From Chromobotia macracanthus (lineage: Eukaryota > Chordata > Actinopteri > Cypriniformes > Botiidae): a DNA stretch of 64,000 bases. Of this stretch, positions 35,313 to 47,800 are shown one piece after another; position 1 is the stretch's first letter; every line of letters begins with the position of its first letter. The stretch lies in the NCBI GenBank assembly GCA_036877525.1, contig JAZGTH010000005.1, positions 124,001-188,000 on the forward strand. The letters are read 5' to 3'. The notes below the pieces were generated by a model. That model was given only the letters and a program-made list of their open reading frames with translations. It was not told the origin of the DNA and searched no databases. The position numbers and the translations under genes are program-made.

Positions 35313-35318
35313 TTTATT
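35313..35318 (-). terminator. pdlim4: Candidate pdlim4 polyadenylation signal (AATAAA on - strand)
   Basis: On the - strand AATAAA lies about 285 bases after the pdlim4 stop codon. It is the nearest canonical signal found. No transcript evidence is available, and later signals could be used. Confidence 0.4.
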
Positions 35319-35565
35319 TTTCCAAATATTGTGACTTTACCTTTCAGTTGTTCTTCCTAAAGCAACATTAGAATTGTGATTGGAGGAATGTGATTGATTT
35401 TCTGATGTAGGGAAATATGCAGCTGATCTAGAAAAGGCTCCTCATTGGAGCAAAATGAAAACCGCAGGTTAAGAAACTACAGAACATAAGCCCAAGAGTT
35501 AAAGCTTCAGTTTGTTGTTCTCTTTTCACACGGACTGCAGGACCGAGTCCTCAATGGAAAGCTCT

Positions 35566-35601
35566 GTGTGTGTGTGTTTGTGTGTGTGTTTGTGTGCGTG
35601 T
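35566..35601. repeat. (TG)n/(CA)n microsatellite in the pdlim4 3' UTR
   Basis: A TG run broken by TTTG ends one base before the pdlim4 stop codon. Read on the coding strand it is a CA repeat at the very start of the 3' UTR. Confidence 0.9.
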
Positions 35602-35806
35602 TCAGACCAGTTCCACTTTGGAGTTTGGGTAGACTGCCACCACATCGTAACCCTCAGGTGGCTGCACACGGGCCTTTGCATGGGTCTCACAATACAGAAT
35701 GTCATCAATGAAGAAATATCCTCTTTGCTTCAGATTGAGCCCACAGTCATCACACATGAAGCAGTCGGGATGATAAAGTTTATCTCTGGCCTTCACAATG
35801 GTTCCC
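35602..35806 (-). CDS. pdlim4: pdlim4 last coding exon: second half of the LIM domain and C-terminus
   Basis: The acceptor cag lies at 35807-35809 on the complement. The exon starts with the last base of a split Val codon, then G-T-I-V-K-A-R-D-K. It holds six of the eight zinc ligands (H-P-D-C, C, C, C, E-T-H). TGA is at 35602-35604. Confidence 0.95.
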
Positions 35807-38800
35807 CTGTCACACAGTTCATACATACAACTTACACTGCTGGAATTTTACTATCACTTTACAATCATATTGTCATAACCTGGCAATTACAGACATACAG
35901 ATGTTGAGTGAAATGTGCTTTTAAAATAGTAAAGAAATGAAACATACATTAAACCTGTATTTAACCTATGTAGACAGCACATCAAAAATAAAGGTGAACT
36001 CAGATTTCCTTGGGCCTCTGCTTTTGGAAAATTTTGTTTAAAACTATGCAAACACCCTGGAATGTGTATAGATATATAGTACTGTGCAAAAGTCTTAGGC
36101 ATGAGTATTTTCATACCCAAAAATGGTTTTAAGCAAGGTATTTATATCTTTTGTTGTAGGATCAGTAGGAATTATAAGATTCCATTTCCAAACATTCTTT
36201 TTGCCATTAATTGTAATAATCCAGTGTGATTTTTGTATACACAAGGTGTCAGGATCCAGTCTTTCTTGTTTATCTTGCCAGGATCCTGACATCCCGTGTG
36301 TTCTATGTCAGAGCATGTTGTTTGGATCCCGACTCCTAGTCAGATCTAAACTCATCTAAACTCATGCTCGTCCTTGTTTTTTTGGAAGCACATGGCCTCT
36401 GTTTTGTTTACATTCGCCATGTGGTCTCCGGTCGTGCATCTTGGCCCCGCCCCCTTATTTCCTTGTTAGTCTTGTTATCAGTTGATTTCTTGCACCTGTT
36501 TGTTCTTGTTTTGCTTCTATTTATTGCCCATGTGTTTTCTGTCTTGTGCTGGTTCATTTTCCTGATTTCCTGGCGTCATCTGGTGTTTAGTCTTGCTGTG
36601 TTTTGCTGTTTTTTCCCCCCCTGTGTTTTGCTCAGGTTTGAGGGAGAGTAGTTTTGAGTTCTTGTTAAGCCTTGTTTTGTTTCTTGTTTTGCCCCCTTAT
36701 GGGTTCTTGTTTTTCATTTATTTAAATAAAGAGATTTTGTGTTAAAGCTGTCTGCTACTGGGTTCATTTTTCCCACGATCCTGACACAAGGAGACTGACA
36801 ACAGCCAGTGCTCCACAGAGAGATCTGATCTCACAATCATTGAATCTGTCTGTGATTACATTATGAACCAACAGGAAAAACTGAGACAGACTAAATCCAG
36901 AAGGACTGTGGCAGCATATCCAAGACACTTGAAGAAACCATTTTTGGGTGTAAAAATATTAATGTAATATTACTACTACATTACTAAAATACTAAAGACT
37001 TTTGCACAGTACTGTATGTTATAATATATCATATGGCTGATGGCCCTTTAAAGGTTTGATTAGTCACTAACATTTTTAAGGTGGGGAAATAGTTTTTACC
37101 CAACCTTTTAGGAAAAGCAACTGCCCTAGGCATTTGAGTTTTATGTGAACCTCAGAGCTGATTAACTCTGTGTATCACTATTTCACTTTCTGTTTTTCTC
37201 ATATGGCAAACTATGAACATGTATTTTTAGAAGCAATTATATATCTTTATATATCAACTGCAGTTACAGTTACTATCATCCTGCATCTATCTGACTCGAT
37301 GAATACAACCGATACATTATTTCACTGTTCCGAATAAGATGACACCATCATATGACATCACTGTTTACTGACCAGTGGGAACTGTTGAGAACTCTTGGGT
37401 TCTGTGAGGAAGTGCTGACAGTAACACAATGACTTACAGTAATACCTGGATCTCCTGGACAAAGGTGACAAGGCCACATGTTGCAGCGACATCAAGAACA
37501 TCAACAAAAATCTGGTTACATCTGTAATTTCACTGTGATTGCTGGCCTATCTCTAGTCCTGTATTACAATTCTTCCCACAATTTGCAGTGTGCCACTAAT
37601 TCTAATATACATGAATATTTACCAGTCTAGCTTGAGATGGCACAGACATTCAGGGGAAACAGTCATCATGGCAAGTAGTTGAGAAATCTTGTTTTAAAAA
37701 TAGAAAAGGGTTGAATATACTCACACAATGCCGTTGGCACAGCGCGTGCACTGGGGCAGTTTTTGCAGGCCAGGGAGAGGAGTCAGGGGGGCAGTGATGG
37801 GACTGACCATCTTTGACACTGGGGATTTGACAGGAGAACGCAGACCTCTGAGTGCATGTCTTTCCACTGGGGAAATTTAGAGTGAAACAGTGACAAATCA
37901 GTATAGACATGCTGTTTGCTCATTCAGGTCTGTGTACAGGGTTTAAAGTAACAGTTCATCCAAACCTGAAAATGATGTCATTATTTATCCACCCTCATGT
38001 TGTTTCAAATCTCCATAGTGATGTTTTACTATTGATAACACAAAAGACTCTTCACACTACTCTCAATACAGAGAGTACATACTGAAAGATAAAAAACGCA
38101 CAGCTCACATGTTGTGCACAAGGTTTCTGGAGCGGTACAACAGCACTGAGTGAGAAACAGAAAGATCAAGCTGTTTTTACTGAGAATCTAAATATGTGAT
38201 TTTATAAGCTGCATTAATTTCTAACACACTCTTAAATCTGTTTCTATTTGAAGACATGAGGAGATTTAGAAGTTCCTCACACTGGTATGACTGTTATATG
38301 ATTTTGTCATTTAACAAGGCTTAGCAGATTTAAGTTTCTGCTTGTAGGCTGGTAAAAGATGAACCAAACAGTGGTCAGAGAGTCCCAAAGCCGCTCTGGG
38401 GACAGAGTGATATGCACCCTTTACAGCAGTGTAACAGTGGTCCAGTGTATTACTGTCTCTAGTGGGGCATGTGATGTGTTGTTTGTATTTAGGCAGTTCG
38501 CGGGTGAGATTGGCTTTATTAAAATCACCGAGAATGATAATGAAAGAGTCCGGGTAACGTTGCTCTGTGTGTGCGATCTGATCAGTCAGCTGTTCAAGCG
38601 CGACGCTCACGCACGCGTCGGGAGGGATGTATACACTCACCAAAACAAACGAGGAAAACTCCCGCGGCGAATAAAAAGGCTTACAGTTAATGAAGAGGGC
38701 TTCCAAGTCAGGGCAGCACATCTCCTTTAACACTGTCACGTCTGTGCACCAGCCTTCGTTGATGTAAAAGCATAATCCACCGCCTCTCGTTTTCCCCGAT

Positions 38801-41800
38801 GACTCGGTAATGCGATCCGCTCTGAACAGCTGGAAGCCCGGCAGACGAAGCGCGCTGTTCGGGATGGCTCCGTTCAGCCAGGTTTCAGTGAAGCAGAGCG
38901 TAGCTGAGTTTAAAAAGTCCTTGTTTGTACGGGTGAGGAGTAGTAGTTCGTCTGTTTTATTTGCTAGGGAGCGGAGGTTCGCCAGATGAATGCTCGGCAG
39001 CGGAGTCCTAAGTCCGCGCTGTCGGAATTTCACGAGCGCGCCGGCGCGTCTCCCTCGCTTGCGTCGTTTGGAGCGCTTGTATAGGATTGCAGCTCCTCCG
39101 ACTAAAATGTCCAATAAAACATCAGAATGTTCAAAAGTCGGCAAAAGATTGTTTGGTGAGTTATTCCTGATGTCTATGAGTTCGTCCCTTGTAAAACTGA
39201 TCGGAATAAAATTACTTAAAACAGGACAAACAAACAAAAACAGAAAAAGTACCAAGGAGCAACAAACCGAGGCAGCCATCCGCGGCGCCATCTTGTTTGG
39301 GATGTCAACATTCCCAATGATATGTCTTTAATGTTTTATGTTTGTATATATACTAATGCTTGTATATATACTAATGCAAACATTTAAATGAACGTTTCAG
39401 AGTCACCCTGTTAATCAAGATCACATGTACCTGTGTTTAGTATCTATGAGTTGCATTTTTGATATCCTGAACATTAGTGTCCATAATATTTTGATAACTC
39501 GATATTAATATTATAAAACTTCTGAAGATTTCCAACTTCAACTTGACATTCAGTCAAATTCCATATGCAAAACAGCATGCTGGAAGACAAAGAGAATTAA
39601 CTTTCCCTCTGAGAGGATAACCTCTGATTGGATCACACAACTCTTCAGGGTGTAACATCCTCACCAGTCAAGGACTGGTGTCCAAGAAAACAAGGGACTC
39701 TTGGTCTTTGTCTTTTCCTCCCTTTGCCTTTCCACTGGCCATCTTCTACAGTCCTTTAAGGACTCTTAACAGGATAAGAATGCTGAACTAGAAGTTCTCT
39801 GCAGACCTCTAAGCTTGTGCCAGGTTGCGGAAATGTTTTTCTATTTATCAAAGGCCTCTGCATCAAACTGGTTCTTTCTCTCTCATCAATACAACATCCA
39901 GTGAAGATCAATTGGGGCCCAACTGCATCAGGACACTTTCCTTTAATGGGCAAGACATGCAAGTATCATACTTGCAGCTATCATACCATACTATTACTAG
40001 TCCTTTCACTGAGGTGTGTTGGAAACTGATGGTTTATTTATGGCTGTTGATCTACTGAATTTCTAAATTCAGTAGATCTAAAACTTAGTTCTGAAACTGA
40101 ATGTTTACCTTTCTTTAACCTCTTTCAATGCTAAACTGTATGTGTGTTGTGTGTTTGTGTATGTTAGAGTAGTATGTGTTTAGTGTCGTTAATAAAGTCT
40201 TGTTTGTATCACACATGTTGTGGTGGTTCATGCTCATAATCTGGAGTCCCTTGATCTTTGCTACATGCTCCATAAGAGTATTAAATCAATGTATACATTG
40301 ATCAAGATTTCCCCAAATCATCGATTTCCAATTTGGAATAATATTTGTTTCCCTTACACAGGGAATGGTGGAGAATAGATCTATTAACATCAACTTAAGT
40401 GAGTGAACTTGTTCATAAACGAACTTGTTAAGTGAGTGAACTTGTTTATAAATAATTACATCTTTGGTGGAGAATGCTTTTTTTGAATAAACATTATTAC
40501 AATATTAATTTTTCCTTTTACATTTATTACAACACAGAATAAAAATAACCTAAAAATGACCTAAACAAAGAAATTTCTTACCACAAAAGAAATAAAGCAT
40601 GTCCTCAGCAGGTGTCTCACTGGCTGAATAAATGCTCTTCACACTTCATTTCCAGCTGTAAAACCATCCAGCACACACAAACTCATGGCTGTGTGTTAAA
40701 TTCAGGGCACGGCTGAGACCCATGCACCAGGCCAAGTCTGAACCTTGGGTTCCAAAGCCTCTCTCCTCCTATGTCAACCCTTTAAGCCTGAAAACAGCCC
40801 TGAAGACAAACATCCATATCATAGACAGAATAAGGAATAAATGTTCCAGTGGTGTCCGTCTCAATCGTCAGTACTGGGGCAGGTTACCACTCAAAAATAT
40901 GTGAATGAACACCTCTAATCATACACTTCAGCCCTGTGACTTTAGTGATGGAAGGGTGTACGTATACATTAGCCTAAATTACTCGACAGGATCCAGATGT
41001 TTGATAAAAGCTTTTTTGGGCTCAAATTATATGAAGCAAAAGATGTTTTTGACCTTTTAGCCAGAAAGAGATGACATGAGATGACAGACTGCTCTGACAA
41101 AAAAGCCAGCCAACCACGCCGACATGCTCCAAACCACAAATCCAAACCACTGACACATCAACCAATACATAAAGCCACACACACTCCTCACCTCTTTGTC
41201 TGGTCTCTCAGTTTGCTGTTTTTATTTTCCCGACTCTCCCTTGTCATATACTCACCTGATATCTCTCCAGCATTTTCCTGTTATCGATGGTTCTCCATTG
41301 GTCTCTGAAAACCCACCAGCTAAGTGTGCACTATGCTAATTAGCTAATAGCTGACATCGCTGTTTATGCCAACATGCACAGTTATGTTTATTCAAGCGAT
41401 GATCTGATTTCCATGATGATATTTTGTTGTGTGGAGAATCTCTTGTTGGACTCTAAAGCTAATAAAGCTTCTGTGTTTACACTTACCTGTTTGTTCTCCT
41501 GTGTGTTTGCTGACAGAAGACTGAACCGAAAAAACGTAACAAAATGGATACCCACAACCCCACAGCACCGAATCCTTTCCCCAAACTCTTTATTCTCTTT
41601 CACTGACACCAATCACCACCCCAAAATTTTGCTCACTCGCTGCTACAAGTGAATGGAATAAAAATGCACTCTTCACTGCATACCGACGGGTCAGACCTAC
41701 TGATTCATTCTCAAATGGCCATCTACAATGATACAATGGGGCTCGAGAATTTTATGCAGAGAGCAGTACGGATATCTCAACATCTGACTGGATGCAAGTT

Positions 41801-44800
41801 AAAAAAAACGGCACTTATTCACGTCCACTTGCCTCATCCCAACCTACGCCTCCAGCACCAGAACTTATGCAAATGGACTCTAACATCTATCCGAATTAGA
41901 ATGCACACATCACCTCGCCGCTGGTTTATGTCTATACTGTGGTTCCTCTGGTCATTTTATCAAAACCTGTTCTACTCGTCCCCCATGCCCTGCAGTGGGT
42001 ACTTTACAAGTAAGTTCTTCTACGTCTACTCTCAATCTCCTTACAGTTCATATAACTCCAATCTGCCCCTTTCCAGTCCTTCTAGAATTTCATCTCCTGA
42101 GCACTCCTTAACCGCCTTCAGTTACCCCGTAACCTGTAAGAAACATTCCCATGTACTCAAAACTGAGACTATTCAAGGAATAGACAACTCCTTGTCTCCA
42201 CTGTCAAGAACTACAGCTATGTTTGACAAACATAGTAAGTCCAGAGCCTCAAGCCTGTCCCAAAATCCATCTGAATACACGGTGTTCCAGGATGTGTTCA
42301 GCAAACAAGCAGCTACTCATCTTCCACCACACCGACCATGGGACTGCACCATTGACCTGCTGCCTGGGGCGAAATTCCCGAATTTACCCCTTGTCCATCC
42401 CAGACCGCAAGGCCATGGAGGAGTACATCAAAGAGACTCTAGATCAACAGTTCATCCATCCACCCACCTCTCTGGCCACCTTGAGGTTTTTCTTCGAGGG
42501 GGAAAAGATTGGAAGCTTGCGACCTTGCACTGATTATTGTATCCTTAACTTCCAAACAGTTAAATTCCCCTATCAACTTCCACTAGTCCGGGCTGCCCTC
42601 AAGGAACTCCATGGAGCACGCATTTTTACTAAGTTGGACCTGCAAAGCACGTATAACCTTGTTCGAATCTGGGAAGGAGATGAGTGCAAGACTGCCTTTG
42701 TTACTCTGTCTGGTCGCTATGAATATTTAGTAATGCCCTATGGTCTTTTAATTCCCAATCTGTCTTCCAGATATTTATGAACAATGTGTTGCAGGAGTTC
42801 CTTCATCACTTCATTATTGTCTATACAGACAGTGTTTTGATTACTCCCGGAACCTGGCCAAACAAGTTATGAGAGTATCAGTTATTCCTGAAACTTTCAA
42901 AATGTGAGTTCCACAAGACCACCATCCATTTCCTCAGTTATGTTATCAGTCCCAATGGTGTCCAGATGGACCGCGGGAAGGTCCAAGCTATCCATGATTG
43001 GCCAAAACCCCAAACTATTAAAGATCTCGTTTCATAGGTTTCACATCCCTGCTCCACAAGCATCCCAAGTCTCTGTTCTGGAACCCTGAAGCCCTTTAAG
43101 TCTATGAAAAACTCAAAAAGGCCTTCAGCACTGCTCCAATCCTAAAATACCATAATCCTCAGCCTCACCATGGCTAACAACATTCCAATGCATACTCCGT
43201 TTCCAACCCCCCTATTTCCCTGGTTCGGCAAATCTGAAGTTTCAGCTGTGGACCACTGGTTCTGCGAGAGCAAGAGAGCGTGTGGGACACAGCTCATATC
43301 CATCTTCAACAGGCAGTCCAGAGACATCAAACTCAGGCAGATGCCCAACGTTCCAGTTCCAATCTATTGACCAGGAGATAAGGTGCGGTTGTCCACCCAG
43401 GATTTGTGTCTCTGGCTACCCAGTAAGAAGCTGAGTCCCCGCTATATTGGTCCCTTCCCCGTCCTGAGTCAGATCAATGATGTCACCTTCCAGTTGCAAC
43501 TCCCTCCACAGTACCGTATTCACCCCACTCTTCATGTATCTCTCCATCCCTGACATGTTATATTATGCTGTTTATGCCAACATATGCAGTTATGTTTAAG
43601 TGATGATCTGATTTCCTTTATGATATTTTGTTGTTTGAAGAATCTCTTGTTGGACTCTAAAGCTAATAAAGCTTCTGTGTTTACACTTACCTGTTTGTTC
43701 TCCTATGTGTATGCTGACATTGTGTTAACACTTTTAGCTAGCAGATTCTTATAGTTGATCTACTTTAACAGTACTGGACACGCTACAGTTTCTTGCCCAT
43801 GTGACTTGCCCAATATTGATCCTCAGATACAGGACACTGCAAAAATGTTTTTAATTTAGTTATGTCAGACTGTATTAATTGGCTGTGTCTGAAGTGTTGT
43901 TATTTATTTACTGAGAAATGTACAGACAGTAGGACTGATGTGTGTGGCTGTTCTGAATGCTGGTCTGTATGTAAAGCTTAAAAAACATCAACGGGTCAAC
44001 TACAGTTTGAACGATAGAGTGTTTGGTTGTCAGATGTAATGAAATGTAAAGTGTCCCATTAAAAAGAATGCAACAACTTCTAAATTTTGTTCTGATTATG
44101 CATCATGAATCAAACCATTGTTTAATGGTTTGATAATCTGAGGCCAGTATAGTATAGTGTCATACACAGATCATTATTAGTATATTATACTGAAATAACA
44201 TATGAAAGTTTTGTTGGCTGTGTTCTGCCTTTTCTGGCTATATAGCGTAATGTTACGTCAGTATGTATAACAACTACAGAGAAAAAATACCAATAAGTGA
44301 ACATCACGGGTGTTTTTGTAGAGCATGTTACTGGAAACAGCAAGGTCATGGTTTTGTATAAAATATTTAACTTGTCAGCCCTGTCACTGTGGATAAAAGT
44401 TTGTTTAACTTTGTTTAACTAAATGCATAAATTTCTTGGATAAATGTTAAGGTTGGATCAATATTGATCAATAATCAATTGATCAATATCAATCAATTAA
44501 TTATAGATCAACTGATCAATAATCAACATTATTCTAATATTTATTCTTAAAGATCAATAAATATGGAGAACTAACCCCCATCCTCAGTCTCCAGGATCTC
44601 CTGCAGGTATTTGAAGGATCCAGACTGTTTGGGTTCTGAAATGGGTTCCTCAGAGTCCTGAAGCATTCTGTAGACATCTGACTGTGTGTCAAAACCATTT
44701 CGACTGCCGGATGAGGTCATTGGTGGTTCAGGGCTGAAACAGAGGAGAACATCTACTATTCCCTTTTCCAAATTTGTTTGTATGGTGCTGTAGTGCGTTG

Positions 44801-47800
44801 AATTAGGACAGTGTACACTTTACAACTACAACATGAGGAATCCTTAAATTCACTTCCTTCATAAATCACTGTGTTTTACTGTCTTATAAAGAAAATTACT
44901 TTCTAGCAACTGTACTGTTGATTGGTGTAGTTATGATTATGTATGATGATTAGCTGCAAGTCAATATGAAATCAACAGCATTCTTTTATTTTAAAGATAC
45001 ATTTTCTGGCCTTATGTGTTTATTGGACAGGAAAGTATACAGAGGGTTGACAGGAAAGTATAGCACGGAAAAAGTGGAGCGGGTTCGAGCCGGCAATCAA
45101 ACTTGTGTCACAGGAGCACAGTTGTGTTACATGTCAAGAGTGCAGCACTCTTGACGTCATCTAACTGCATTCTAAACGCATGTCACAGATCCTGTATTTG
45201 AGATATCAGTGAACGTTATTCCAAATAAACATTTTTCATTAAAATAACTTGCTCAGACTTTCTTTTTCTGCCGAAATCACTGTTCTCGTGCAGTGAAACA
45301 CAGCAATGCTAGCAGGGTTCTCAGACTGTGCGTGTTGTTTGTGTGTGTGATACTAGTTCTCTGGTATAAAGTAACACACCTGTGTGGAGAGGCCATGCTT
45401 AGGCCAGCCATCTGCTTCGGCAGGGCACCGTTCCCACTATTGCCTGAATACAGCCCAGCTGGATTGTTGTACACAGGTCTTGAGTTTCCATTACTGATGG
45501 TTAGGCCACAGGAAACGGGGCTTATGGGGTATGGACTCAGAGCAGAGCTTATGGGAACAGAGCTATAGACACTGCTGATTGTTTGAAATGCCTGTAAACA
45601 AAAAAACCCAATGATTACAATTATTAGAACAATTGTTTTTCATTCAGATGTTCAGTTAGCACGTCTAAATAATTAGTACCCCAGTAAATCATGTGCTTAT
45701 TCAGCAGCAAAGATTTGAACAAAAAGTGCACCAGGACTGAAATGGAAAAACAGCCTGTAACATGCTCTTAATGAACAGTTTACTCAGAGACATGTGCTGC
45801 ACTTCCTCACACATATATCTGCCTGAGGCTGGCTCAGCTACAGGGGAAACATTCAGTTACATCCACATTTGTTCAGTGAGGGTGATGTCTGTCAGATGTT
45901 GTACGGTATGTCTGGAGACTGACTTTAACAAAAGCAGAAACTTTCCTCAGTATAAATGGCTACTAAGTCCAAGTGGGTACTAAGTTGTTTCTGTTGTTGT
46001 AATTCCGATTTTGATGCCCTACTATGATTTCAAACTACCATCAATACGTGTTTTTCAGTCTCTCAGCCACACAGCAGAAGCTGAGGGATGAGTTTACACA
46101 TTACACATTCATCATGTTTAGAAAGAGCTATTGGTTTCTGTTGTTTCATCTGAGCAACAAAGAAAAATGAAAGCTTGAGGTCTGTCTTACAGTACTAAAT
46201 GTTCCAAGGGCAACAATGCAGCAGAGGACAGATTTAAAGATCTCATTTAAAATTAAGTTCAGTGGTTTGATTTCTGGTTATTATTTCAGTTTTCAGTGTA
46301 TTAATTTAAAGGACTCATGCATCAGTTTATCAGTGTTACGGTGGAGACTCCCATACCGCCTCCCCCAAACCACCAGAGGGAGCCACCTGAATATTAGGTC
46401 ATGTTTTGGACTACATTTCCCATAGGGCCACATCCCTGGGGCTGATTACTTTCTGTTCACCTGATTACCATTAACCCTTGTGTATATAAACCCCAGCCTG
46501 CGAAGTCTTGTTTTGCCCTGGCTAACATTTCTGAGCGTTTACATTGTTATTGGATTACCTGTTATTACCTGGATTGTTTATCATTGTTCTGATTGTTTGC
46601 TGCCTGCACCGACCCTTGGATTGTTTACTGTTACCGATTAGCCTAGCCTCCGCCATACCTGTTTGCTGTTTGCCAACTCTGCCTGTTCGACTACTCTAAT
46701 AAATTACTGCAAATGGATCCGACCGTCTCTGTCTCCTCGTTACAATCAGGTAATTTTTTATACTCATGCTGGGCACGGTTGCTCTGTACTGTGCCCGAGC
46801 GTGATTGTTCCTCACTTTACTTGCAAACCACAATTCCTGTTCATCAACAAGGTGACAACCAGATCCATTATAAAAGTAAATATACTTGAATAAATTAAAT
46901 TAATTGAAAAATGTGCTACCTAAGTAATAATAAAAGGTGTTTGTTGTCATGATGAGTAGCTGTTCTGTGCTGTAGCACAGTTAGCAATCATACTGCATGA
47001 CTGTGAACCGCGCCCTGTCACCCCGCGTCTTCGCCAAGGTGGCGGAGGCAGACCTTTCTGGGAACAGGGCATTCGCACTTTGAACCATCTCGGCTGGCTC
47101 ATTCTGGCTAATTCACAGGTTTTGTTGAACGAGCATATGGACTTGATGCCACAACAACTGGACCGATTGGGACTTCAGGTCAACTGGTCAACAGAGGACA
47201 GGACAGAGTCAGTGCTTGCCTGCCTGCATTCGTTCAGGAACAGGTCAGCGGTCCCTGTAAAACTTTTCAGAGGCTCCTGGTGCATATGGTTTCCTCGGCG
47301 GCGTTAGTCCCGCTCAGGTTGATACGTATGAGACTGCTACAGCACTGGGTTCAGGACCGAGTCGAGAGGCGAGCCTGATGCCTTGGTGTACACCGGGTGG
47401 AAATCACCCAGGCATGTCACCAAACTTTCAGTCTGTGGTCTCACCTGACTTTCCTGCAGGCAGTCAAATAAGATGTGAGGCTAAAACGTTTAACACGCAG
47501 TGTCAAACTCTTCTACTGATATCAGAGGAAATGTTACATTATCAGACACAGTTCACAAACAGTGAGGTTCTCCAGGTCCAGAATTATGTTCAAAACATAA
47601 TTCACACAATCTAAAGAACAATAACAAAATTAAGCCTATTTTAGCACTATTAAGATTTTTTTGTTCTAAATTTTTTATTAAATTAATTTAAAAAAATTCT
47701 TCCAGTCTGTTGTGTAAAGCCCCTGAGAAGCTTTGCTCGTAAGTTTATCGTTTATATTTGTTATTGTATATACTTTGTGTCTGTATCTTGTTAAGATTTA

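Noticed and set aside
35512..35907. 131-codon + strand open frame over the last pdlim4 exon
   Set aside because: It is the complement of a conserved LIM-domain exon and a CA repeat.
38359..38730. 123-codon + strand open frame
   Set aside because: It is antisense to the L2 endonuclease ORF, which has clear catalytic motifs.
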